From Streptomyces puniciscabiei (lineage in GTDB: Bacteria > Actinomycetota > Actinomycetes > Streptomycetales > Streptomycetaceae), in NCBI RefSeq assembly GCF_006715785.1, contig NZ_VFNX01000001.1:558001-622000 (forward strand): a DNA stretch of 64,000 nt. Reading direction: 5' to 3'. Position 1 is the first letter of the stretch; each line of letters starts with the position of its first letter. Made by a program: the position numbers and the translations under genes. Positions 41,800 to 50,254 of the stretch are shown here, piece after piece. A model generated the notes under the pieces. It had not been told where the DNA came from and made no database searches. It worked only from the letters and a program-made list of their open reading frames with translations.

Positions 41800-42384
41800 T
41801 TACGGAACCGTGCGGGAGACGACGTAGACCGTCGGGTTCTTCGGGTCGGACATGTTCACGACCACGTCCTGGGTCGGCGCCGGGTTCTTCTGCTCGTGGG
41901 TCAGTCCCCACCAGGGGCCGGTGCCGGTGAAGTGCCAGCCGCTGACCTTCTGGTCGCGGGCGCCGATGGCGATGTCGTCCTTCTTCAGTTCGTCCGGGCG
42001 TGTTCCCATGGTCTGCAGGAAGCTGTACAGGCCGGCCTCGTTGGTACGGAACTGCACGTAGAGGCGGCTGGTCTTCCAGTTGTTCGTCTCGTAGGAGGCG
42101 ACGTAGGCGGCCGGGTACGGGACCGCCACCTGGTAGAGGCGGCGCTGCACCTTCGACGGCCAGCCCGGGGTCAGGCCGGTCGCGGAGTACTTGGCCTCCT
42201 TGTCCTTGCCGCTGTCGCGGCTCTGGTTCGCGGAGATCACCAGGTAGCCGGCCGGGACGCCGATCAGCAGCCCGATGATCAGCAGGGTGAGCGCGCGGCG
42301 CCTGGCCTTGTGCCGCGGGTCCTCGGCGGGGCGGCGGCGCGGCTCGTCCGGCGGGGCGGCCTGGCGGGGCAGGGAGGCGGTCAT
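41800..42384 (-). CDS. Membrane-anchored protein coupled to ROK kinase
   Basis: 194 aa. A short basic N-terminus (RRRPAEDPRHKARRR) is followed by one TM helix (ALTLLIIGLLIGVPAGYLVI, ~25-45) and an extracytoplasmic strand-rich domain (YQVAVPYPAAYVASYETNNW...GWHFTGTGPWWGL...DVVVNMSDPKNPTVYVV). The ATG at 42384 overlaps the stop of the kinase gene (ATGA). No family is recognised with confidence. Confidence 0.8.
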   Translation of the reverse strand: MTASLPRQAAPPDEPRRRPAEDPRHKARRRALTLLIIGLLIGVPAGYLVISANQSRDSGKDKEAKYSATGLTPGWPSKVQRRLYQVAVPYPAAYVASYETNNWKTSRLYVQFRTNEAGLYSFLQTMGTRPDELKKDDIAIGARDQKVSGWHFTGTGPWWGLTHEQKNPAPTQDVVVNMSDPKNPTVYVVSRTVP

Positions 42385-43526
42385 GCGGTGTCCCGGTCGC
42401 GGCGGGCCTGGGCGTACCGCTCGTAGCGCTCGTACCGCTCCACCCGGCGGCGCTTGGCCCGGCGGAACCGGCGCGCGACCAGCCGGGCGAGGTCGGCGGC
42501 GCCCACCATGCCGGCCTCGGGGCCGAGCTGGGCGCGGGTGATGCGGGCCTCGGGGCGGTAGCCGCGGCCGGTGAGGTGGCGCTTGAAGGCGTCCCGGGCC
42601 GGGCCGATGAGCAGGTCGTCGGCGGCCGAGACGCCGCCGCCGATGACGAAGCAGGAGGGGTCGAGGGCGGCGGCGAGGTTGGCGATGCCGACGCCGAGCC
42701 ACTGGCCGATGTCCTGGAGCAGCTCGATGCACATCGCGTCGCCCTCGCGGGCCAGCTCGGTGATCATCGGGCCGGTGATGTCCCCGATCTGGCCCTTGAC
42801 GTGCTCGATGATGCCGTAGGCCACCGGGGAGTCGGCGGCGGCCAGCTCCTTGGCCTCGCGGACCAGCGCGTTGCCGGAGCTGTACTGCTCCCAGCAGCCG
42901 CGGTTGCCGCACGGGCAGCGGTGGCCGCCGGGTACGACCTGCATGTGGCCGAACTCGCCGGCGACGCCGTACTTGCCGCGCTTGACCTGACCGTCCTCCA
43001 GGATGGCGCCGCCGATGCCCGTGCCGAGCGTGATCATGACCAGGTGGTCCTCGCCGCGCCCCGCGCCGAAGCGCCACTCCGCCCAGGCGGCGGTGTTGGC
43101 GTCGTTGTCCACCAGGACGGGAACCGCGAGGCGACCGGCGATGCGGTCGCGCAGCGGTTCGTTGCGCCAGGACAGGTGGGGGGCGAACAGGACGCGGTTG
43201 CGGTCGGCGTCGACCCAGCCGGCCGCGCCGATGCCGACGGCGTGCACGTCGTGCCGGTCGGACAGGTCCAGGACCAGTTCGACGATGGTGTCCTCGACGA
43301 CCTTGGGACTCTTGGACTTGTCCGGGGTCTCCGTGCGGAGCTTCTCCAGGATGTTGCCGTCGGCGTCCACGACGCCCGCCATGACCTTGGTGCCGCCGAT
43401 GTCGATCCCCACCGTCGGCACACGGGGTGCGGTCAGGTGGGAGCGGCGTTCCCTGGTGCCGACCGTACGGAGCACGGGGGCCCGGCGGGAGCCGATGGGG
43501 GCGGTGAGGTCGCGGTAGGTGCTCAT
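42381..43526 (-). CDS. ROK-family sugar kinase (glucokinase-like)
   Basis: 381 aa from the ATG at 43526. The ATP-binding DIGGTK (42-47), VDNDANTAAWAEWRFG (catalytic Asp in VDND), GIGGAI and the zinc-type Cys cluster GHRCPCGNRGCWEQYSSG identify a ROK kinase. The C-terminal ~30 residues are unusual: Arg-rich with the repeat ERYERYERY. It probably phosphorylates a hexose taken up by the adjacent ABC system. The specificity is not deducible. Confidence 0.94.
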   Translation of the reverse strand: MSTYRDLTAPIGSRRAPVLRTVGTRERRSHLTAPRVPTVGIDIGGTKVMAGVVDADGNILEKLRTETPDKSKSPKVVEDTIVELVLDLSDRHDVHAVGIGAAGWVDADRNRVLFAPHLSWRNEPLRDRIAGRLAVPVLVDNDANTAAWAEWRFGAGRGEDHLVMITLGTGIGGAILEDGQVKRGKYGVAGEFGHMQVVPGGHRCPCGNRGCWEQYSSGNALVREAKELAAADSPVAYGIIEHVKGQIGDITGPMITELAREGDAMCIELLQDIGQWLGVGIANLAAALDPSCFVIGGGVSAADDLLIGPARDAFKRHLTGRGYRPEARITRAQLGPEAGMVGAADLARLVARRFRRAKRRRVERYERYERYAQARRDRDTA

Positions 43527-43642
43527 CGGGCTCGATTGTGCCGCACGCTCACGCTGAGTGCTGCGCGGGGCGAGGAGAGGGAATGCGCGGTCGTTGCCGG
43601 GTGCGGGCCCGTCGTGGTGGGTCGCGCGGTTCCCCGCGCCCC

Positions 43643-44413
43643 TCAACCACGCTGCAGTTCATGGCGCAGAGCCTCGAGGTCGCCTCCCCCGGCCATCTGC
43701 TGCGTCAGCTCGTCCAGCGTGATCTCGTCCCGTGTGTAATTGCCCACCATCGTGCCCCTGCGCAGCAGCACGAACCTGTCCCCCACCAGGTGGGCGTGAT
43801 GCGGGTTGTGGGTGATCAAGACAACGCCCAGGCCCTCGTCGCGTGCCGCGGCCACATATTTGAGGACCACACCGGACTGCTTGACCCCCAGTGCCGCGGT
43901 GGGCTCGTCCAGGATCAGGGCCTTCGCGCCGAAGTGGACCGCGCGGGCGATCGCCACGCACTGGCGTTCGCCGCCGGAGAGGGTGCCGATGGGCTGGTCG
44001 ACGTCCCTCAGGTCGATGCCCATGCGCAGCAGTGCCTCGCGGGTGGTGCGGCGCATGAGGCCGGTGTCCAGGCGCTTGAAGGGGCCCCTGCCCCTGCGGG
44101 GCTCGGAGCCGAGGAAGAAGTTGCGCCACACCGGCATGAGGGGGACCACCGCCAGGTCCTGGTAGACCGTGGCGATGCCGCGGTCCAGGGCCTCGCGCGG
44201 GGAGGAGAGGGTCGTCTCCTCGCCCTCGATGCTCAGGGTGCCGCCGTCGTGCCGGTGCAGTCCCGCGACGATCTTGATCAGGGTGGACTTGCCGGCTCCG
44301 TTGTCGCCGAGGACGCAGGTGATCTCGCCGGGGTGGACCTCCAGCGAGACGCCTTCGAGGGCGCGGACGGTGCCGTAGTGCTTGCTGACGTCGGACAGCT
44401 CGACCAGAGTCAT
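43643..44413 (-). CDS. Sugar-type ABC transporter ATP-binding protein (single domain)
   Basis: 256 aa, half the size of RbsA/MglA-type double ATPases. Walker A GDNGAGKST is at 36-44, signature LSGGE at ~152 and Walker B ALILDEP at ~170, with H-loop LITHN. The ATG at 44413 overlaps the permease stop (ATGA). It energises uptake of the substrate of the binding protein at 45459. It ends 116 nt before the ROK kinase gene. Confidence 0.94.
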   Translation of the reverse strand: MTLVELSDVSKHYGTVRALEGVSLEVHPGEITCVLGDNGAGKSTLIKIVAGLHRHDGGTLSIEGEETTLSSPREALDRGIATVYQDLAVVPLMPVWRNFFLGSEPRRGRGPFKRLDTGLMRRTTREALLRMGIDLRDVDQPIGTLSGGERQCVAIARAVHFGAKALILDEPTAALGVKQSGVVLKYVAAARDEGLGVVLITHNPHHAHLVGDRFVLLRRGTMVGNYTRDEITLDELTQQMAGGGDLEALRHELQRG

Positions 44414-45462
44414 TCGTTGGCCTCCGCGCGCTTCTTGACCCAGGCGTTGAGCAGGGTCGCGAGGAGCAGCATCGCTCCGAGGAAGAACTTGAACCAGTCG
44501 GGGTTCCACTCGGCGAAGACGATGCCCTTGCTGGTCATGCCGAAGAGGAGGGCGCCCACGGCGGAGCCGATCGCGCTGCCGTGGCCGCCGGTGATCAGGC
44601 AGCCGCCGATCACGGCCGCGATGATGTAGATCAGCTCGTTGCCGACGCCCTCGCCGGACTGGACGGCGTCGAAGGAGAACAGCAGGTGCTGGCCGCAGAT
44701 CCAGGCGCCGAAGGCCACGCCCATGTAGAGGCCGATCTTGGTCCTGGCGACCGGTACGCCGACCGCGCGGGCCGCGTCCTGGTTGCCGCCGACGGCGAAG
44801 ATCCAGTTGCCGGCCCGGGTGCGCAGCAGGATCCAGGAGGCCACGGCCACCAGTACGAACCACCAGAGGATCGTGACCTTGAAGTCGACCCCGCCGATCG
44901 TGAGGGTCGAGGCGAAGATCGCGTGGGCGGAGGGGAAGCCCTCCATGTCCCCGATGGTCTTCGTCGACACCGTGCCGTCGATCAGCTTGGTGAAGCCGAG
45001 GTTCATGCCGGTCAGCATCAGGAAGGTGCCCAGCGTGACGATGAAGCTGGGCAGTTTCGTGCGGGTGAGCACGAAGCCGTTGAAGGCGCCGATGGCGAGG
45101 GTGGCCAGGAGCGAGACGCCGACGCCGACCCAGGTGTTCGCCGTCATCTGGTAGCTGAACATCGAGGAGATCAGCGCCGAGGACGTCACCAGGACACCGG
45201 CCGACAGGTCGAACTCGCCGCCGATCATCAGCAGCGCCACGGGTACGGCCATGATGCCGATGGTCGAGGAGGCGTACAGGACCGTGCTGAGGCTGGTGGG
45301 GCGCAGGAAACCGTCGGCGGCGCAGGCGAAGAAGACGAAGACGGCAAGCGCGCCGACGACCGAGCCCAGCTCGGGCCGGGAGAGCAGCTTCCGCAGCGGG
45401 GAGCTCTGCAGAATCCTTTCGTCAGCGGTTTCGCCCGCCGCGTTCTCCATGGTCGCGCTCAT
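44410..45462 (-). CDS. Sugar-type ABC transporter permease (RbsC/MglC-like)
   Basis: 350-aa BPD_transp_2 permease with ~9 TM helices. PVALLMIGGEFDLSAGVLV and AVGGNQDAARAVGVPVARTK are characteristic of the ribose/xylose/inositol class. The ATG at 45462 overlaps the binding-protein stop. Confidence 0.94.
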   Translation of the reverse strand: MSATMENAAGETADERILQSSPLRKLLSRPELGSVVGALAVFVFFACAADGFLRPTSLSTVLYASSTIGIMAVPVALLMIGGEFDLSAGVLVTSSALISSMFSYQMTANTWVGVGVSLLATLAIGAFNGFVLTRTKLPSFIVTLGTFLMLTGMNLGFTKLIDGTVSTKTIGDMEGFPSAHAIFASTLTIGGVDFKVTILWWFVLVAVASWILLRTRAGNWIFAVGGNQDAARAVGVPVARTKIGLYMGVAFGAWICGQHLLFSFDAVQSGEGVGNELIYIIAAVIGGCLITGGHGSAIGSAVGALLFGMTSKGIVFAEWNPDWFKFFLGAMLLLATLLNAWVKKRAEANE

Positions 45463-46463
45463 CGGGTGCCCCGCTCGGTGTACGCGGCCAGCGCGGAGGC
45501 CTGGTCCTTGGTGATGATCTGCGGGCCGGTCAGCACGGGCTTGCCGCCGCCGAGGACGTCGGCGTTGTACTTGTAGGCCCACAGCAGGTCGACCGCCTCG
45601 TACCCCTGGAGGTACGGCTGCTGGTCGACGGCGAAGCCGAGGGTGCCGTTCTTCAGCTCGGCAGCGACCTGGGCGTTGAGGTCGAAGGTGTCGATCTCGG
45701 CCTTGCTGCCCGCGTCACCCCTGGCCTTCACGGCGGTGTCGGCGTACGGGGCGCCGAGCGTGACGACGGAGTCGATGGACCTGTCGGCCTGGAGCTTGGC
45801 CTCGATCGCGGACTGGACGTCGGGCATGTCGGTGCCGTTGACGTACAGCTTCTGCAGCGTGCCGTGGAAGGTCCTGGCGACGCCGTCGCAGCGCTGCTCG
45901 TGGCCGACGTTGCCCTGCTCGTGCAGCACGCACAGGGCCTTCTTCTTCCCGCGCTTGTTCAGCTCGTCGCCGACGGCCTCGCCGGCGACGGTCTCGTCCT
46001 GGCCGATGTGGGTGAGGGCGCCGAAGGCCTTGGACTCCTCGGAGCCGGAGTTCACCGTGATGACCGGGATGCCGGCCTTCTCGGCGCGGGTCACGGCGGC
46101 CTTCATGGCGTCGGGCTTGGCGAGGGTGACGATGATGCCGTCGACCTTCTTGTCGACCGCCGCGTCCACCAGCTGCGCCTGCTGCTGGGCCTGGTCGTCG
46201 TGCGAGTACAGGAAGTTGATGTTGTCCTTGACGGCGGCCTGCCTGGCACCGCTCTGCACGATGTCCCAGAAGGTGTCGCCGTCTCCCGAGTGGGTGATCA
46301 TCGCGAAGGTCCAGCGCGGGGTGTTCACCGCCGCCCTCCCCTGGGCGGCGGCGGCCTTGCGGGCGTCCTCCGCCCGCTTGCCCCCGGTGCTGCTGCACGC
46401 TCCCAGGGACAGCGAAAGTGCCCCTGTCAACGCTATGACCGCCCAGGTCCGAAACCGTGCCAC
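45459..46463 (-). CDS. Sugar-binding lipoprotein (periplasmic-binding-protein 4 family)
   Basis: 334 aa from the GTG at 46463. The lipobox SLGAC places Cys23 as lipid anchor. The core resembles ribose/inositol-type binding proteins: AMITHSGDGDTFWDIVQSGARQAA, KKVDGIIVTLAKPD, AGIPVITVNSG, TFDLNAQVAAELKNGTLGFAVDQQPYLQG. The ligand is probably a monosaccharide or cyclitol. It is the first gene of the binding protein-permease-ATPase operon; the kinase at 42381 is separated by 116 nt. The operon is preceded by operator TGTCCGGACA. Confidence 0.93.
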   Translation of the reverse strand: MARFRTWAVIALTGALSLSLGACSSTGGKRAEDARKAAAAQGRAAVNTPRWTFAMITHSGDGDTFWDIVQSGARQAAVKDNINFLYSHDDQAQQQAQLVDAAVDKKVDGIIVTLAKPDAMKAAVTRAEKAGIPVITVNSGSEESKAFGALTHIGQDETVAGEAVGDELNKRGKKKALCVLHEQGNVGHEQRCDGVARTFHGTLQKLYVNGTDMPDVQSAIEAKLQADRSIDSVVTLGAPYADTAVKARGDAGSKAEIDTFDLNAQVAAELKNGTLGFAVDQQPYLQGYEAVDLLWAYKYNADVLGGGKPVLTGPQIITKDQASALAAYTERGTR

Positions 46464-46593
46464 GAGGCCGTGCCCTTCTTGCCGTGTTCGTACGTGCGCA
46501 AGGGGCCGGTGATCAGCTCAGCGGCCCCAAACACTCCAGTATCGAACACCATGAACACTCGTGACAGGACAGGGGGTGCCCCAGCGGTCTTAT

Positions 46594-46603
46594 TGTCCGG
46601 ACA
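46594..46603. promoter_or_regulatory. GntR operator copy 1 (core TGTCCGGACA)
   Basis: This perfect 10-bp palindrome lies 131 nt upstream of the binding-lipoprotein start, within a 13-bp stretch ATTGTCCGGACAT that is also found in front of the regulator gene. It most likely controls the ABC operon. Confidence 0.72.
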
Positions 46604-46627
46604 TTGTGACCGGTCCGGAGTCCGACG

Positions 46628-47392
46628 TCATGACCGGACGAGCAGCTGGAACTCGAAGGAGTAGCGGCTCGGACGGTAGGTGTGGTCGCCGAACTCGACC
46701 GCACGGCCGGTGTCGTCGAAGGTGGTGCGCTGCATGGTGAGCAGCGGCGCGCCCTCGGCCTCGGAGAGGCGTTCGGCCTCGGCCGCCGTGGCACCGCGAG
46801 CGCCGATGGACTGGCGGGCGCTGTGCAGGGTGATCCCGGCCGAGCGCATCAGCCGGTACAGACCCGTGGCCTCCAGCTGTCCGGTGTCCAGGTCGAGCAG
46901 GCCGGGCGGGAGGTGGTTGGTCAGGTACGCCATCGGTTCGCCGTGCGCGAGGCGCAGCCGCTCGATGCGGTGCACGTCGCTGCCCTCGGGCACGCCGAGC
47001 GCTGCGGCGACCTCGGCGGAGGCCGGTACGACGGTGTTGACCAGCACCCTGGTCGCGGGGCGCTGGCCGGCCGCCTCCAGGTCGTCGTACAGGCTGCTCA
47101 GCTCCAGCGGGCGCTTGACCTGGCTGTGCACCACCTGCGTGCCGACGCCGCGACGGCGCACGAGGAGCCCCTTGTCGACGAGGGACTGAATGGCCTGGCG
47201 GACCGTCGGCCGGGACAGGCCGAGCCGCGCGGCCAGCTCGATCTCGTTGCCCAGGAGGCTGCCCGGGGTGAGGCTGCCGTGCTCGATGGCGGCCTCCAGC
47301 TGCTGCGAGAGCTGGAAGTACAGCGGTACCGGGGAGCTCCGGTCCACATGGAGGTCGAGCGACACGGTCGGGTCCACATCTGGTTTCGGCAC
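46628..47392 (-). CDS. GntR/HutC-family transcriptional regulator
   Basis: 254 aa from the GTG at 47392 (earlier starts to 47458 are possible). The winged helix (SLLGNEIELAARLGLSRPTVRQAIQSLVDKGLLVRRRGVGTQVV, ~35-80) is followed by a UTRA ligand-binding domain (~90-250; RPATRVL, EGSDVHRIERLRLAHGEPMAYLTNHLP). In HutC-type regulators the UTRA domain senses a sugar or phospho-sugar. It is divergently transcribed from the dehydrogenase at 47496 and lies beside the sugar operon, so it is the obvious local repressor. Confidence 0.94.
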   Translation of the reverse strand: MPKPDVDPTVSLDLHVDRSSPVPLYFQLSQQLEAAIEHGSLTPGSLLGNEIELAARLGLSRPTVRQAIQSLVDKGLLVRRRGVGTQVVHSQVKRPLELSSLYDDLEAAGQRPATRVLVNTVVPASAEVAAALGVPEGSDVHRIERLRLAHGEPMAYLTNHLPPGLLDLDTGQLEATGLYRLMRSAGITLHSARQSIGARGATAAEAERLSEAEGAPLLTMQRTTFDDTGRAVEFGDHTYRPSRYSFEFQLLVRS

Positions 47393-47443
47393 GGGGCCGA
47401 GCGTAGCCCCGTGGCCGGTTGACGGGAAGTTGTGTAGTCCGAT

Positions 47444-47453
47444 TGTCCGGACA
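47444..47453. promoter_or_regulatory. GntR operator copy 2 (core TGTCCGGACA)
   Basis: Same 13-bp sequence as at 46592-46604 (ATTGTCCGGACAT). It lies in the divergent regulator/dehydrogenase promoter, immediately before a TTGACA -35-like hexamer at 47460-47465. Binding here would block the dehydrogenase promoter and allow autoregulation. Confidence 0.75.
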
Positions 47454-47495
47454 TACACATTGACAGCGTACGGGCTCCGCCCTCACTTTGTTTCC

Positions 47496-48512
47496 ATGCG
47501 CATCGGGGTCATCGGTACGGGCCGCATCGGCACCCTTCACGCGAGAACACTCAGCCGCCACCGCGATGTCGGATCGCTGATCCTGACGGACGCGGATCCG
47601 GCACGGGCACAGGGACTGGCACACCGGCTGGGCGAGACGGTGGCGCCCAGTGTGGACGAGATCTTCAAGTGGGGCGTGGACGCCGTGGTGATCACCACGG
47701 CGACGTCGGCCCACGCCGAACTGATCGGTCGGGCAGCCCGCTCGGGCCTGCCGGTCTTCTGCGAGAAGCCGATCGCGCTCGACCTGCCGGGCACGCTCCA
47801 GGCGCTCACCGAGGTGGCGGCGGCCGGCACGATCCTGCAGATGGGCTTCCAGCGGCGCTTCGACGCGGGCTATGCCGGCGCCCGCGAGGCCGTGCGCTCC
47901 GGGCGCCTCGGCCGGCTGCACACCGTGCGCGCGATGACCTGCGACCAGTCCCCTCCCCCGGCCGACTGGCTGCCGCTGTCCGGCGGGCTGTTCCGGGACA
48001 CGCTGATCCACGACTTCGACGTGCTGCGGTGGGTGACGGGCCGCGAGGTGGCCGACGTCTACGCCACCGGGTCCGACGCCGGGCCCGCGATGTTCCGCGA
48101 GGCGGGTGATGTCGGCACGGGCGCGGCGCTGCTCACGCTGGACGACGGCACCCTCGCCACGGCCACGGCGACCCGGCTGAACGGCGCGGGCTACGACGTG
48201 CGCATGGAGCTGGCCGGGGAGGCGGACACGGTCGTGGTCGGTCTGGACGACCGTACGCCGCTCGCTTCCACCGAGCCGACCGGGCCGCCGCCCGCGGCCA
48301 AGCCGTGGCCCGGCTTCCTGGAGCGGTTCGGGCCCGCCTACGAGGCCGAGCTGAACGCCTTCGTGGAGGTGGTGCGCGGCGAGCGCGCCAACCCGTGCGA
48401 CGGCCACGAGGCCCTGCAGGCCCTACGCGTGGCCGAGGCCTGCGAGGTCTCCCGACGGGAGCGGCGCCCGGTGCGGCTGGTGGAGATCCCGGACGGGGTA
48501 CGGGCGTCGTAG
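47496..48512 (+). CDS. Gfo/Idh/MocA-family dehydrogenase (inositol 2-dehydrogenase-like)
   Basis: 338 aa. The N-terminal Rossmann fold MRIGVIGTGRIG (dinucleotide-binding GxGxxG at ~7-12) is followed by FCEKPIALD (catalytic Lys in EKP, ~94), and the C-terminal GFO_IDH_C segment has LIHDFDVLRWVTG (Asp/His pair) near 170-180. These fit inositol/sugar dehydrogenases. There is no ribosome binding site before the ATG at 47496, and a -35-like TTGACA (47460-47465) is close, so the mRNA may be leaderless. It is probably controlled by the divergent GntR gene. Confidence 0.93.
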   Translation: MRIGVIGTGRIGTLHARTLSRHRDVGSLILTDADPARAQGLAHRLGETVAPSVDEIFKWGVDAVVITTATSAHAELIGRAARSGLPVFCEKPIALDLPGTLQALTEVAAAGTILQMGFQRRFDAGYAGAREAVRSGRLGRLHTVRAMTCDQSPPPADWLPLSGGLFRDTLIHDFDVLRWVTGREVADVYATGSDAGPAMFREAGDVGTGAALLTLDDGTLATATATRLNGAGYDVRMELAGEADTVVVGLDDRTPLASTEPTGPPPAAKPWPGFLERFGPAYEAELNAFVEVVRGERANPCDGHEALQALRVAEACEVSRRERRPVRLVEIPDGVRAS

Positions 48513-48580
48513 GGCGGGTGCCGGGGCCGCGTGCACGCGATGCCGAGGGCCACGTACGACCGGTGCCGCGGGCGCCGCGC

Positions 48581-48754
48581 ATCACCGGTGCCACAGGCAC
48601 CGCGGGTCACCGTTGCCACAGGCACCGCGCATCATCGTTGCCACAGACGCCGCGGTCACCGTTGCCACAGACGCCACATGCCACCCTTGCCACAGACGCC
48701 ACATGTCACCGTTGCCACAGACGCCGCGCGTCACCATTGCGACAGGTGCCTCGC
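48581..48754 (+). repeat. Tandem repeat, 24-25 bp unit, about seven copies
   Basis: Units of the form ATCACCGGTGCCACAGGCAC (plus ~5 nt) follow one another at 48581, 48606, 48631, 48655, 48680, 48705 and 48730. The core TTGCCACAGACGCC is nearly invariant. There are no spacers, so it is a minisatellite. Degenerate copies continue to about 48850. The other parts of the gap 48513-48997 show no convincing gene. Confidence 0.85.
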
Positions 48755-48997
48755 GTTGCCCCGGGCGCCGCGTACGGCCGTGCCGCGCGTGCGCCGTACG
48801 ACCGTGCCGCGAGTGCCACGCACGACCGGAGCCGCGCGCCACGCACCACCCCGCCCAAGGCGGTTGCCGCGGCGCCGCGCACCAGCGCAGACGCCGGTCT
48901 CGACCGACGACCGTGCCACGGGCACCCCGCGGCCGTGCCGCCGGCGCCGCCTGCGACCGTGGCCGCGGGCCCGCACACGGCTGGGGTCAGCCGCCGT

Positions 48998-50182
48998 TCA
49001 CCAGCGGACCGGAAGGCTGCGCATCCCCCTCATCAGCAGGCCGGGCAGCCACTCGCCGGGCGTGCCGTCGAGCGCGAGGCCGGGGGCGCGGCGCAGCAGT
49101 GTGCCGATGGCCGTGCGGCCCTCCAGGCGGGCCAGGGGTGCGCCGAGGCAGTAGTGGATGCCGTGGCCGAAGGCGAGGTGGCCGCGGGTGTCGCGGCGGA
49201 TGTCGAACCGGTGCGGATCGTCATGGCGCCCGCCGTCGCGCTGGGCGGCGGTGAGGCTGATCACCACATGGGCGCCCTGCTCGATGGCCGACCCGGCGAT
49301 CTCCACGGGCTCGGCGGCGAACCGGTAGGTGGCGCTCTGCACCGGGCCCTCGTAGCGCAGCATCTCCTCGACGGCGCCGTCCAGGAGGGTCATGTCGGCG
49401 CACAGGGCGGCGAGTTGAGCCGGGTGGGTCAGGAGGGCGTGGACGCCGTTGCCGATGAGGTTGACGGTGGTCTCGTGGCCGGCGATCAGCAGCAGGAAGG
49501 CCATGCCACGCAGTTCCTGCGCGGAGAGGCGGTCGCCGTCCTCGGCGGTGGTGCGGATCAGATCGCTGAGCAGGTCGTCCGTGGGGCCGGAGCAGCGCTT
49601 GTCCTCGATCAGCTCGGTGAGGTACTCGCCGAGGCGGACGACCGCCTCGTAGCCCGTCTGGTCGTTGGTGGGCGCGACCACCTCCGTGGACGTCTTGCGG
49701 AACTCCTCGCGGTCCATGTCGGGGACCCCGAGGAGTTCGCAGATGACGGTGATGGGCAGCGGGTAGGCGAGGGAGGCGATGAGGTCGGCGCGGCCTGCCG
49801 GGAGCATCTCGTCCAGCAGTTCGTCGGTGATCTGCTGGATCCGCGGGCGCAGCTGCTCCACCCGGCGCATCGTGAACGCGCGCGTGACGAGGGCGCGCAG
49901 TCGGGTGTGCTGGGGCGGATCGGTGGCCAGCAGATGCTTGCCGACCATCTCCTGGTCCACGACGGTCACGCCGATCTTGCTGGTGTCCTTCGCCAGCCGG
50001 CTGTCCGCGAGGGCCGCCCGCGCCTCCTCGTACCCGACGACCAACCAGGCATCGTCCTGCCAGCCCGGCAGCCGGACGCGGTGCACGGGGCCCTGTTCGC
50101 GCAGCCGGGCGTACACCGGGTGAGGATCCGTGCGCAGCGCGTCCCCGAACTCCCCCAGATCGACCACGTGTTGCCTGACCAT
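48998..50182 (-). CDS. Cytochrome P450 (CYP107-like)
   Basis: 394 aa from the ATG at 50182, the usual length of a bacterial soluble P450. The oxygen-binding I-helix is AGHETT (234-239), ExxR is at Glu273-Arg276 and the heme loop is FGHGIHYCLG with Cys345 as thiolate ligand. QRDGGRHDDPHRFDI is the usual meander region. No ferredoxin or biosynthetic gene adjoins it, so substrate and redox partner are unknown. Possibly it takes part in secondary metabolism or detoxification. Confidence 0.95.
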   Translation of the reverse strand: MVRQHVVDLGEFGDALRTDPHPVYARLREQGPVHRVRLPGWQDDAWLVVGYEEARAALADSRLAKDTSKIGVTVVDQEMVGKHLLATDPPQHTRLRALVTRAFTMRRVEQLRPRIQQITDELLDEMLPAGRADLIASLAYPLPITVICELLGVPDMDREEFRKTSTEVVAPTNDQTGYEAVVRLGEYLTELIEDKRCSGPTDDLLSDLIRTTAEDGDRLSAQELRGMAFLLLIAGHETTVNLIGNGVHALLTHPAQLAALCADMTLLDGAVEEMLRYEGPVQSATYRFAAEPVEIAGSAIEQGAHVVISLTAAQRDGGRHDDPHRFDIRRDTRGHLAFGHGIHYCLGAPLARLEGRTAIGTLLRRAPGLALDGTPGEWLPGLLMRGMRSLPVRW

Positions 50183-50254
50183 CGTTCCCCCTCCGGACTC
50201 CCCCGAGGCACGCCGGGCTCCTCCCGGTACTGCGACAACGCGCGGCGCGCGGGC

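Noticed and set aside
48581..48754. CRISPR-like array
   Set aside because: Repeat units follow each other directly without unique spacers, and no cas gene is near; it is a tandem repeat.
48531..49154. Long frames reading through the tandem repeat as protein
   Set aside because: The units switch between 24 and 25 bp, codon usage is poor and no start signal exists; the frames then run antisense into the P450 gene.
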